DNA of 64,000 bases from Parabacteroides gordonii MS-1 = DSM 23371 (GTDB lineage Bacteria; Bacteroidota; Bacteroidia; Bacteroidales; Tannerellaceae): assembly GCF_000969825.1 (NCBI RefSeq), contig NZ_KQ033922.1, positions 164,600-228,599 on the forward strand. The letters are read 5' to 3'. The notes beneath the pieces are model-generated. The model ran no database searches and was not told the DNA's origin. It was given only the letters and a program-made list of their open reading frames with translations. The translations under genes and the position numbers were made by a program. This document shows positions 26,296 through 34,747 of the stretch, piece by piece (the first letter of the stretch is position 1; each line of letters begins with the position of its first letter).

Positions 26296-27483
26296 ATGAG
26301 TAGTAATAAAAAACAACATAGTCCTTTTTACAACGTACTTCACCGGGAACTGCGCCGGATGGTTTCGCGCCGTCTGTATTTCGGAGCCTGTATCGTGTTG
26401 CCTCTGTTCTGTATCTTCTTCATGTCCACCATATTCGGTAACGGGCAGATGGAGAATATTCCGGTGGGCATTGTCGATCAGGATCAGACAGCCTTGTCGC
26501 GTGAGGTGATCCGCCAGGTGGAGGCTGTCCCCACTTTCCGGGTGACACGGCATTATGTCGACGCCGAGACAGCCCGGAAAGCGACACAGGCAAAGGAGAT
26601 ATACGGTTATCTGGTGATCCCCGATCAATTTGAAGCCAATGTGACGGGTGGGAGACAGGCCACCTTATCCTACTATTATCACTACGCCTTGCTGAGTGTG
26701 GGAGGTGAGGTAAGAGGCGCTTTCGAGACTGTGCTGCGGACGCTCTCTATGTCGCCGATCGTTGCAGAGGCCGTTGCCATGGGAATCAACCAGAAGCAGG
26801 TAACGACCTTTCTGGTGCCGATCGAAGGACAGAACCATCCGTTGTTCAATCCCGACCTCGATTACTCCGTCTACCTGAGCAATCCGTTCTTCTTCATCTT
26901 CTTCCAGGTGATTATCCTGCTGGTTACGGTTTATGCCGTAGGTAGCGAAATCAAATTCGGTACCGGCGATGACTGGATACAGACTGCCGACATGAATATG
27001 GTAACTGCCCTTTTCGGGAAACTGTTGCCCTATACCGTCATCTTCTCCCTGATGAGCATTCTGGGGAATTACGTCATGTTCGGAATGATGAATATCCCTT
27101 TCTCCTGCGGATTCTGGCCATTGAACCTGACGAGCGTCCTGTTTGTGATAGCAACGCAGGCATTGGCCGTCTTTCTGTTCTCTCTGTTTCCGGCAATCAG
27201 TATTATTATCAGTATCGTGTCAATGGTCGGCTCGCTGGGAGCCACCTTATCGGGCGTTACTTTCCCGGCTGCGGCCATGTATGCCCCGGTGTATTATGCT
27301 TCGTTCCTGTTTCCGGTGCGTCATTTTGTCGAGATCAACCAGAACCTGCTTTACGGAGATTACGGGTTTGCCTATACCTGGTGGAACTTCAGCGCCCTGT
27401 TCTGCTTTATACTCGTGGCATTGCTGATATTGCCACATTTAAAAAGAGCTATATTAAGTCATAAGTATGAAAATATTAAATAA
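26296..27483 (+). CDS. ABC-2 type permease, first of pair
   Basis: 395 residues from the ATG at 26296; a GTG at 26287 would add three. One helix near residues 28-48, a ~150-residue extracytoplasmic region (VGIVDQDQTALSREVI) and five C-terminal helices form the ABC2_membrane_3 arrangement found in YhhJ-type exporters. No ATP-binding motif is present. The gene overlaps the next by 17 bp. Confidence 0.9.
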   Translation: MSSNKKQHSPFYNVLHRELRRMVSRRLYFGACIVLPLFCIFFMSTIFGNGQMENIPVGIVDQDQTALSREVIRQVEAVPTFRVTRHYVDAETARKATQAKEIYGYLVIPDQFEANVTGGRQATLSYYYHYALLSVGGEVRGAFETVLRTLSMSPIVAEAVAMGINQKQVTTFLVPIEGQNHPLFNPDLDYSVYLSNPFFFIFFQVIILLVTVYAVGSEIKFGTGDDWIQTADMNMVTALFGKLLPYTVIFSLMSILGNYVMFGMMNIPFSCGFWPLNLTSVLFVIATQALAVFLFSLFPAISIIISIVSMVGSLGATLSGVTFPAAAMYAPVYYASFLFPVRHFVEINQNLLYGDYGFAYTWWNFSALFCFILVALLILPHLKRAILSHKYENIK

Positions 27484-28651
27484 CATAAAAGCCGGCCTGG
27501 CCGATATATCCTCTATCATCCGGACAGAGTTTAAAACGATTGCGGGTAGTTTTGCGATTGTGCTTGTCCTGATGGGAGGGATATTCATGTACGGGCTGCT
27601 TTATAATTATATGTATGCCCCCGACCTGGTTCGTAACGTCCCGGTCGTTGTTGTCGATAATTCCAAAACAGCCCTGAGTCGCGAATATATCCGCCTGCTC
27701 AATGCCACGCCGCAGGTAGATGTGATCGCTACGGGCGAGGATAACGTACAGGCTAAAGAGTTGATGAAAATGGACGAGGCGGCCGGTATCCTCTACCTGC
27801 CATACGACTTTTCCGACCGCGTTTCCCGTGGCGACGAGTCGGTCTTTATCATGTATGAAACGACCAGTGCATTCCTGTACTACCTGGCGATGCAGGAGGC
27901 CTCGGCTTCGTCCATGCTGGCGCTTAACGATCGTTTCCGCCCGGAGATGCTGGTGTTCCTTCCTTCCGAAGATGCCGCGCAACTGGCTTCTGTGCAGCCT
28001 ATCAATGTGGTCGGAACCGCCCTGTATAATTATACGGAAGGCTATGGAACTTATCTGATCCCGGCTGTCCTGATCGTCATTATGTTCCAGACATTGTTGA
28101 TGGTGATCGGTATGGTCAGCGGCGACGAGCGGCAATTCCATTCCTTGCGGAACTATTCGCCTTCGTTGGGACAGGCCATGCGGCTTGTCACCGGAAAGAC
28201 GTTTGTCTATATGCTGCTGTATGCCGTCTTTTCCCTGTTCTTATTGGGACTGATCCCTTTGATCTTCGATCTGCCGGACATAGGGAATGTATGGAATATC
28301 ATCATGCTGCTTATCCCGTTCCTGATGGCTACCAGTTTCTTCGGCCTGACGGCATCGCTGTTTTTTACAGACTCGGATGCACCTCTGCTGATGATCGCCT
28401 TCTTCTCCGTCGGCCTGATCTTCCTTTCCGGAGTGTCTTATCCGTTGGAACTGATGCCCTGGTATTGGAAACTGTCGCATTATCTCATCCCGGCGGCCCC
28501 GGCAACCTTGGCGTATGTGAAGCTGAATTCGATGGGCGCTTCGATGGCCGGGATTCATACGGAATATATTACGCTATGGATACAATGTGCCGTTTATTTC
28601 CTGTCAGCCTGTTTAGTATACCGGTATAATATAAGGAAATCGCATCGCTGA
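27467..28651 (+). CDS. ABC-2 type permease, second of pair
   Basis: 394 residues with the same architecture as its neighbour (first helix about 25-45, periplasmic part with VVVVDNSKTALSREYI, then five helices). The two probably form a heterodimer. No nucleotide-binding subunit is encoded anywhere in the window, so the ATPase must come from elsewhere or the pair works differently. Confidence 0.9.
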   Translation: MKILNNIKAGLADISSIIRTEFKTIAGSFAIVLVLMGGIFMYGLLYNYMYAPDLVRNVPVVVVDNSKTALSREYIRLLNATPQVDVIATGEDNVQAKELMKMDEAAGILYLPYDFSDRVSRGDESVFIMYETTSAFLYYLAMQEASASSMLALNDRFRPEMLVFLPSEDAAQLASVQPINVVGTALYNYTEGYGTYLIPAVLIVIMFQTLLMVIGMVSGDERQFHSLRNYSPSLGQAMRLVTGKTFVYMLLYAVFSLFLLGLIPLIFDLPDIGNVWNIIMLLIPFLMATSFFGLTASLFFTDSDAPLLMIAFFSVGLIFLSGVSYPLELMPWYWKLSHYLIPAAPATLAYVKLNSMGASMAGIHTEYITLWIQCAVYFLSACLVYRYNIRKSHR

Positions 28652-28675
28652 TTGCGCAGATCCGGGGGAGCTTCT

Positions 28676-29146
28676 TTACGACGGTAATTTGAAGCGCCCC
28701 AGGTCGTTCTTTTGGCGCAGTTCCCATCGCCGGGTCAGTGGAGGGCATTTATGGGCACGTACGATGCGGTTCGTGAAGTTGACACCTTTTCCCATGCCGC
28801 AATAACGGGCGATTTCAGTCATGCGCAGGTCGGTGTAGCGCAACAGCTCGTCTGCCATCAGCAATTGCCAGGCCGCAACGAACTCCGAAAGGCAAAGGCC
28901 GGTCGCGATACGGACAAGGTCGCTGAGGTCGGGCTCTTTCACGCCCAGCCTGACGGCCAGTTGCCGTGCGGAATAGACCTGGCGGCTCATGAGGGAGATC
29001 ATCTCGTCGAACACATCGAGCCCTGTGTGGATGCGGGTGTCCGGCAGCGGAACGTATTCGTATGTCCCGTCTTCGTGATAGCGGCGCATGGTCGTAAAAG
29101 GAGGTACGAACAGTTGCTGGACGGTAAATTGCGGTTTCCTTTTCAT
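28676..29146 (-). CDS. AraC-type HTH protein
   Basis: 156 residues. The region about 55-140 fits an AraC-like helix-turn-helix (YSARQLAVRLGVKEPDLSDLVR, then LRMTEIARYCGMGKGVNFTNRI). There is no clear N-terminal effector domain beyond ~50 residues, so it is shorter than classical AraC proteins. It converges on the export operon and has a -7 box TATCTTTG on the minus strand at 29170-29177. It may control that operon; this is inferred from position only. Confidence 0.78.
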   Translation of the reverse strand: MKRKPQFTVQQLFVPPFTTMRRYHEDGTYEYVPLPDTRIHTGLDVFDEMISLMSRQVYSARQLAVRLGVKEPDLSDLVRIATGLCLSEFVAAWQLLMADELLRYTDLRMTEIARYCGMGKGVNFTNRIVRAHKCPPLTRRWELRQKNDLGRFKLPS

Positions 29147-29169
29147 CTTTATAGGGTATTAATTCGTTA

Positions 29170-29177
29170 CAAAGATA
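29170..29177 (-). promoter_or_regulatory. Promoter -7 box for the AraC-type gene
   Basis: TATCTTTG on the minus strand, 24 nt before the start codon at 29146. Confidence 0.6.
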
Positions 29178-29222
29178 CGTTTTTATATCAATATGTGTTT
29201 AAAGTATAATTTCATTTTATGA

Positions 29223-29390
29223 ATTTATACTATCAAATAGTGTAAGTATAAATTCTATAAATAAGATTATATCTTCAAATGATGTAAGTATAAATCTGTA
29301 AAATCGATTTATATCTTCAAATAGTGAAAATATAAATTTCTAAATAAGAATTATACTTTCAAATAATGTAAATATAAATTCATGTAAGTA
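29223..29390. repeat. AT-rich array with 42-bp (2 x 21) period
   Basis: Four units share the word TTCAAATAATGTAA or a close variant, with CAAAT at 29234, 29276, 29318 and 29360, exactly 42 bp apart. Within each unit TTATACT and AGTATAAA form inverted halves about 21 bp apart. The array fills the space between the divergent promoters at 29170 and 29449. Confidence 0.85.
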
Positions 29391-29448
29391 GAAATGACAT
29401 GACACGATCTTTTTCTCCTGTTGGAGGTCTACGAAGGCAATAAAGTAT

Positions 29449-29456
29449 TACATTTG
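29449..29456 (+). promoter_or_regulatory. Promoter -7 box for the protease-like gene
   Basis: TACATTTG lies 18 nt before the ATG at 29474, implying a very short untranslated leader. Confidence 0.55.
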
Positions 29457-29473
29457 TCGGCATATCTGATAAC

Positions 29474-31216
29474 ATGAGAAAAGAAATGAAACGAACACTA
29501 CTACTATTTATTTTGATTTGTTGCCATCTATTGCCGGTAACAGCACAGAAAAACGCCCCTAAATGGATGGACAAAAGTAAAAAAGCCGTTGTCTTAATCA
29601 CTACATACGGAAAAGACGGAGCCAAACTGACCTCGGGAACAGGTTTTTTTGTTTCTGAAACGGGTGATATCCTTGCCGCTTACGATCTGTTTAAAGGCGC
29701 GGAAAAAGCAACCGCAACCGATACGGAAGGCAAAACATATCCGGTGACAACCGTTATCGGTGCCGACGAGCTATACGACGTTATAAAAGTAAAAGCAGAG
29801 ACACCCAAGAAGGTTCAGTTCCTGCCGATCGCTTCCGATCCGCTGGCAGTGGGGACGGAAGCCTATTTGTTGACTTACAATACGGCTAAAAACGCAGTCT
29901 TTGCACAAGGCGCAATTACCGAAGTCAGCAAGTTGAAAGATCCTTACAGCTATTATAAGTTGTCTATCCCTTTGGAAGATGACCGGGTAAATTCACCGAT
30001 CCTGGATGCCGAAGGCCGGGTGTTCGGACTGGCACAGGCGGACGCTACCGGTAAAAAGGACGTTTCGTATGCCGTTTCTGCTTCGTATGTCAATAGCCTG
30101 GCTATCGCATCTACCGATTTCCTGAATACGGTTTATAATAATATAGGTATTAAAAAAGCATGGCCCGCCGATGTGGAACAAGCCCAGGTCGCTTTATTCC
30201 TGAAAGGCAGCACGCAGGATGCTAAAAGCTATCTGGAAACGTTGAATGATTTCATCGCCACTTTCCCGAACTCGGCAGACGGCTACCTGAACCGTGCTTC
30301 CCATTATGCCAGCCGCCGTGCAGAACTAGCTTCCACACCGGCTGAACAGGCAAAATATCTCAATATGGCCTTGGCAGACATCAACACCGCTTCAAAATAT
30401 AGCGACAAAAAAGGCGATGTCTATTACAACCAGGCAAAACTGATCTATAACGTAGCCGCCGGAGATACCACTTTGACCGATCCAACCTGGTCTGTACAGG
30501 CTGCACAGGAAACAATCCGGAAAGCGATCGAGGAGGAAGACCTTCCCGTCTATCATCAGTTATCCGGTGATATCTATTTCTTCCAGCGTGATTTCGAGCA
30601 GGCATATAATGAATATATGATCGTGAACAACAGCGATCTGGCATCGCCCACTTCTTTTTACTGGGCTGCTAAAGCGAAAGAAAATATTACAGGCTTCAAT
30701 ATCGGTGATATCATTGCCCTTCTGGACGGTGCGATCGATAAATGCGGTTTGCCGCTTACTTCCGAAGCCGGCCCTTATATCCTCGAACGTATCGACTGGA
30801 AACTTCGTCTGTCTCAATATGATGCCGCTATTGCCGACTACGATTTGTATTATAAGGCTATGAACGGTGATGTGGGCAGCAGCTTCTACTATTATCGCGA
30901 ACAGGCTAAATTCCGTTCCGACGACCTGGAAGGTGCCCTGGCCGATATCAAAGAGGCGATCCGCCTGAGTCCGGATGTTCCCGACTACCGTGCTGAAGAG
31001 GCTTCCGTCTATGTCCGCATGAAAAACTATAACGACGCATTGGCAAGTATCGATAATGCCTTGAAGGTAGCTCCCGATTTTGCTGCCTGCTATCGTCTGA
31101 AAGGTATCTGTTATGTGCGTCTGGAAAAGAAAGCCGAAGCTTGCGAAGCATTGAACAAAGCCAAAGAGCTGGGTGACCCGTTGGCAGAACGACTGATAAA
31201 AGAACATTGTAAATAA
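29474..31216 (+). CDS. Trypsin-fold pseudo-protease with TPR repeats
   Basis: 580 residues, signal peptide about 1-25. Residues about 30-215 follow the HtrA/trypsin layout (SGTGFFVSETGDILAAYDLF, then ELYDVIKVKA and DRVNSPILDAEGRVFGLA). The catalytic His is missing (AAYD where NNHV is expected) and GNSGG is replaced by RVNSPI, so proteolysis is unlikely. The remainder (about 230-580) is a set of TPR helices, including LEGALADIKEAIRLSPD and NDALASIDNALKVAPD. It probably acts as a periplasmic or surface binding protein. It is followed after 9 bp by a lipoprotein gene. Confidence 0.85.
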   Translation: MRKEMKRTLLLFILICCHLLPVTAQKNAPKWMDKSKKAVVLITTYGKDGAKLTSGTGFFVSETGDILAAYDLFKGAEKATATDTEGKTYPVTTVIGADELYDVIKVKAETPKKVQFLPIASDPLAVGTEAYLLTYNTAKNAVFAQGAITEVSKLKDPYSYYKLSIPLEDDRVNSPILDAEGRVFGLAQADATGKKDVSYAVSASYVNSLAIASTDFLNTVYNNIGIKKAWPADVEQAQVALFLKGSTQDAKSYLETLNDFIATFPNSADGYLNRASHYASRRAELASTPAEQAKYLNMALADINTASKYSDKKGDVYYNQAKLIYNVAAGDTTLTDPTWSVQAAQETIRKAIEEEDLPVYHQLSGDIYFFQRDFEQAYNEYMIVNNSDLASPTSFYWAAKAKENITGFNIGDIIALLDGAIDKCGLPLTSEAGPYILERIDWKLRLSQYDAAIADYDLYYKAMNGDVGSSFYYYREQAKFRSDDLEGALADIKEAIRLSPDVPDYRAEEASVYVRMKNYNDALASIDNALKVAPDFAACYRLKGICYVRLEKKAEACEALNKAKELGDPLAERLIKEHCK

Positions 31217-31225
31217 ATACCGGAT

Positions 31226-31681
31226 ATGAATAAGGTGAAAAGTGTTTTTATTGTAGCCATGCTGGGATTTTGCCTGCTGGGAACAACCGGTTGCAAAGGC
31301 AAATCGGGACAAAAAGAGGTAAAACTTGAAGCGCAAGCTTCTGTTAATACAACTCTTTATGACAAAACATTACCGGAAATCAAAGAATTGGTGGACGGTA
31401 AATGGGAGTTGGTCAGTGGTCAGAATGCCCGCGAAACCTGCGAGTTTGAAAACACTTTCATCCAATTCAACGGAGATAAATACGTCTGGACAGAAGACAA
31501 CAAAGACGAACCCGGCGACCTGAACTGGCGAAAGTCTGATACGGGTGCCGGCTATGAAGCTTACCTGATGGATGTCTTTTATGCAACCAACCCTTCCTAC
31601 CCGTTAGCCATCAGCGGCGATACATTGTTTATCCAGGATTGTACGGAGACGGCTTATAAATATACGCTGGTCAGAAGGTAA
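31226..31681 (+). CDS. Small lipoprotein of unknown function
   Basis: 151 residues with lipobox TTGC (Cys23) followed by a Lys-rich linker. The mature part contains GKWELVSGQNARETCEF and a C-terminal beta pattern, suggesting a small lipocalin-like barrel. Not otherwise recognised. Likely co-transcribed with the protease-like gene. Confidence 0.75.
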   Translation: MNKVKSVFIVAMLGFCLLGTTGCKGKSGQKEVKLEAQASVNTTLYDKTLPEIKELVDGKWELVSGQNARETCEFENTFIQFNGDKYVWTEDNKDEPGDLNWRKSDTGAGYEAYLMDVFYATNPSYPLAISGDTLFIQDCTETAYKYTLVRR

Positions 31682-31682
31682 T

Positions 31683-32169
31683 CTACTTTTGGCTTGATCC
31701 AAAAGTAGTCAAAAGATCAAGGCTGCACCTGGTTCGCTACTCCGCATCCTGCGTTCGCTGTCGCCTCCGAACTCGCTTCGCTCAAACAGCGGATGCTCTG
31801 GGCGCTCACTCCGGCTGCTGCGCTTAACGCTCACCAGCTGAGGCCTCTCTTAGAAAGCGGAGCTTTCTGTGGGGATTGCCGACACCGTCTGTTTTTTTAG
31901 CGATCCCGTGTCAAGCATGGGATGACAGGACTGTGGTAGAACAGGCTGTATCTGTAGAACAGGTAGTATCGGCCATCCCCATAGAACGCGGAGCGTTCTT
32001 GGAAAGGCCTCAGCGGGTGAGCGTCCGCGAAGGTGAAAGACGAAGCGTTCGGGAGACTGCGCTGTTTGAGCGTAGCGAGTTCGCAGGCGACAGCGTAGTC
32101 TTTCGCCGTAGCAGCGAAGCCGGTGCAGCCTTGAACTTTTGGTTACTTTTCTTTCAAGAGAAAAGTAAT
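31683..32169. repeat. Large foldback element between convergent genes
   Basis: Two ~195-bp arms (about 31683-31876 and 31975-32169) are imperfect inverted copies, both containing AAGGCTGCACC, CGCTGTCGCCT, GAACTCGCT and GCTCAAACAGCG in the same order when one arm is reversed. The ends carry small hairpins (ACTTTTGG/CCAAAAGT and ACTTTTCT/AGAAAAGT). The centre is ~100 bp. It fills precisely the gap between two gene 3' ends (31681 and 32172). Similar sequences are, to my memory, common after Bacteroidales genes. An open frame across it is not credible. Confidence 0.8.
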
Positions 32170-32171
32170 AA

Positions 32172-33395
32172 TCAATCCCATAAACTTAATTGTATTCCCC
32201 CCTTTCCTTTATCCTCTTTCTTTAAAGGCTTTTTCGCATCGCCGAAAACAGTCTTTCCACCATACTTATAGGAAGTATCCCGTTCATGCTGTACCCAGTC
32301 GTCGAAGTAATTACTCGGAGTATATCCTTTTTCCATCTCCTGGGATATCTTGGATAAATTCTTTAAAGCATCCGATTTCTCTTTATCGCCGAGACGCGCC
32401 TGGCGTATCGCTTTATCGAATACCTCGACCGTCTCATCATAGACGCTTGTCGGAATCGGAAACGGATGCCCGTCTTTCCCTCCGTGAGCAAACGAGAAAC
32501 GTGCCGGATCAGAGAAGCGGGAGGGAGTCCCATGTATCACTTCACTGACCAACGTAAGTGATTGCAACGTACGCGGGCCGACACCTTCCAGCAAAAGCAA
32601 CGACTCCATATCAGTTACATTCGTCTCGTGTGCCAGAAGCAAGGCGGCACCTAGCCGTTTCAGGTTCACATCTTCCGCTTTCACCTCATGGTGGTTAGGC
32701 AGAATAATGGATACCTCGCGCATCAGCTTATCCGGTGTCTCTTTGGTCAATTCCACAATCCCGTCTTTGGTAGGAGTAGCCAACTTATCCGTCAGGTTGA
32801 GTATCAATCCCTGATTTCTGCCGCAAACAGAAGTATGAGGTTCCTCCATAAAAGAACGCAGGGAGGAAGAAAGCCAATGATAGCGGCGAGCCATACGCTC
32901 ATTCGGGTTCATCCCTTGCTGTATAACCGCCCATTCCCCTTCTTTAGTAACGATAAATGTATGCAGATAAAGTTGGAAACCATCCTGTACGGCTGTATTA
33001 TCTACTTTGGCTGCCAGTTTGCTGTGTCTGACCAACTCGTTTCCATTCAACCCGGTCTTGTCGGCTACTTCCAGAAGTTGGTTGGGCGTCTCCCTCGAAA
33101 ACTTACCTCTTCCTCCGCAAATATAGACTCCCAGTTCTTCCGACCGGCAATTGATCGCTTTCCTCAACGCATTCATCACAGATGTCGTGATGCCGGACGA
33201 ATGCCAGTCCATACCGAGTACACATCCCAGCGATTGGAACCAGAAAGGATCGCTTAATCGTCGTAATAATTCCGGGCGGCCGTATTCGATGACGATCGCT
33301 TCGGCGATAGCTCCTCCAAGCAAACTCATCCGTTGAGCCAGCCAGGGCGGGACTGTTCCGTAGTGTAATGGTAAATCAGCTGTACCTCGTTTCAT
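32172..33395 (-). CDS. DUF763 family protein
   Basis: 407 residues, the full family length. Signatures include MKRGTADLPLHYG at the N-terminus, DWHSSGITTSV (about 62-72) and GVGPRTLQSL (a helix-hairpin-helix-like segment, about 271-280). The function is not established; the HhH-like piece suggests nucleic-acid contact, which is inference. Its 3' end abuts the foldback element. Confidence 0.88.
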   Translation of the reverse strand: MKRGTADLPLHYGTVPPWLAQRMSLLGGAIAEAIVIEYGRPELLRRLSDPFWFQSLGCVLGMDWHSSGITTSVMNALRKAINCRSEELGVYICGGRGKFSRETPNQLLEVADKTGLNGNELVRHSKLAAKVDNTAVQDGFQLYLHTFIVTKEGEWAVIQQGMNPNERMARRYHWLSSSLRSFMEEPHTSVCGRNQGLILNLTDKLATPTKDGIVELTKETPDKLMREVSIILPNHHEVKAEDVNLKRLGAALLLAHETNVTDMESLLLLEGVGPRTLQSLTLVSEVIHGTPSRFSDPARFSFAHGGKDGHPFPIPTSVYDETVEVFDKAIRQARLGDKEKSDALKNLSKISQEMEKGYTPSNYFDDWVQHERDTSYKYGGKTVFGDAKKPLKKEDKGKGGIQLSLWD

Positions 33396-33504
33396 ATATG
33401 CGAAGGTAAATAAAAAACAAAATCAAATCAGTTAATGAAATGCTAATAAAGCAACAAAAGAAATGGTAGCAGTGTTATTATTTAGAAATCAAATAGTAAC
33501 AGAT

Positions 33505-34020
33505 ATGTATTTGGAAGTAAATAAGAACGATCATGTTCAAGGCCCGGTCAATGCACCGATAGAAATAATTGAGTATGCGGATTTCCAGTGTCCTTACTGC
33601 GGAAAAGCTTATCATATAGTCAAAGAGATACAGAAGAAGTTCGGCGACAAGATTAAATATGTGTTTCGTAATTTCCCTCTGACAGAATTGCATCCGCATG
33701 CGTTGCATGCAGCTATAGCTGTGGAGATAGCCGGTTCCTACGGCAAATTCTGGGAGATGCATGATCTCCTTTTCGAACATCAGAATGCGTTGGATGACTA
33801 TTACTTATTGGAATATGCGAAGAAACTGGGAATAAGCGCCGCTGATTTTGAAGCGGATTTCGGTAAAGATCGTTTCTACCAGAAGGTGAAAGACGATTAC
33901 GATTCCGGTATAGAGAACGATGTTCAGGGAACACCGACATTCTTCGTTAACGGAGAGCTCTATGACGGCAACTGGATGACTTCCGAATTCGTGGAGTATC
34001 TGGAGTCTTTAATATCTTAG
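33505..34020 (+). CDS. DsbA-like thioredoxin-fold protein
   Basis: 171 residues from the ATG at 33505; an in-frame start at 33463 is possible. The active site is FQCPYC (about residues 27-32) and the cis-Pro loop is QGTPTFF (about 145). No signal peptide is visible from either start, so it is probably cytoplasmic, unlike classical DsbA. It is followed after 5 bp by a lipoprotein gene. Confidence 0.85.
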   Translation: MYLEVNKNDHVQGPVNAPIEIIEYADFQCPYCGKAYHIVKEIQKKFGDKIKYVFRNFPLTELHPHALHAAIAVEIAGSYGKFWEMHDLLFEHQNALDDYYLLEYAKKLGISAADFEADFGKDRFYQKVKDDYDSGIENDVQGTPTFFVNGELYDGNWMTSEFVEYLESLIS

Positions 34021-34025
34021 TAATC

Positions 34026-34670
34026 ATGAAGAAATTAAGTTTGGTTATATTGACCTCTTTCCTGTTGGTTGCCTGTGGTGCCTACAAATATCTCGATTTG
34101 GGGATGTTGACTACCGGGATGACCATTGCCGAAGTGGAGAACCTTATGGGGCCTCCCGAACGGGTATTGGCTGTCAACAAGAAAGATGGTTATGTGCAGG
34201 AAGTGTTGGAATACCGGACAGGCAGAAATGAAGTATATGCCCTGGAGTTCTGGGATAACTACCTGACGGGTTACGAGTATCTGTATGACGATGTAAATTA
34301 CCTGCCACCGGCAGCGCCTCCTATGGTATTCCCGGATTATGGCCGTCCGATTTACATCTATCCACCGGATCATCATCCCAGCCATCCCAATCGTCCGAAC
34401 AAACCCAACCGTCCGAATCGTCCGAGTCGACCGGAATCGAACCGACCCAGCCGCCCGGAATCCAATCGTCCGGAGTCGAATCGCCCTGAATCCAACCGTC
34501 CGGGTCGTCCTGAAACCAGCCGTCCACAGACGAAGCCTTCAGAAGTAACCCGCCCCTCAAACAGCGGAACAAGTAACCGGACAGAACAATACACCAATCC
34601 AACAAACAGTCAGTCAAAAACGAATGACAGATCGAATACAAGCGGAAGGAATGGGGGACGGAGACAATAA
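34026..34670 (+). CDS. Lipoprotein with Arg-Pro-Glu-Ser-Asn repeat tail
   Basis: 214 residues. Lipobox LVAC (Cys17). About residues 20-90 resemble a small SmpA/BamE-like domain (LGMLTTGMTIAEVENLMGPP, then EVLEYRTGRNEVYALEFWD). From about 115 on the protein is low-complexity, with NRP, RPE and ESNRP repeats, and is strongly basic. The repeat DNA is imperfect, so length may vary between strains. Function unknown. Confidence 0.8.
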   Translation: MKKLSLVILTSFLLVACGAYKYLDLGMLTTGMTIAEVENLMGPPERVLAVNKKDGYVQEVLEYRTGRNEVYALEFWDNYLTGYEYLYDDVNYLPPAAPPMVFPDYGRPIYIYPPDHHPSHPNRPNKPNRPNRPSRPESNRPSRPESNRPESNRPESNRPGRPETSRPQTKPSEVTRPSNSGTSNRTEQYTNPTNSQSKTNDRSNTSGRNGGRRQ

Positions 34671-34696
34671 GTCTTTAGCTATCCTGATAAAAATAA

Positions 34697-34729
34697 AAAG
34701 CTCCTGCAATCACCGACTGCAGGAGCTTT
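34697..34729. terminator. Bidirectional terminator
   Basis: A perfect 12-bp stem AAAGCTCCTGCA/TGCAGGAGCTTT with a 9-nt loop sits between convergent genes. The minus side is followed by a T-rich tract, the plus side only by CC, so it serves the leftward-reading gene best. Confidence 0.8.
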
Positions 34730-34747
34730 CCTTATATGAAGTTTTAC

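Noticed and set aside
31876..32271. Open frame across the large foldback element
   Set aside because: It follows the repeat arm and overlaps the end of the DUF763 gene on the other strand.
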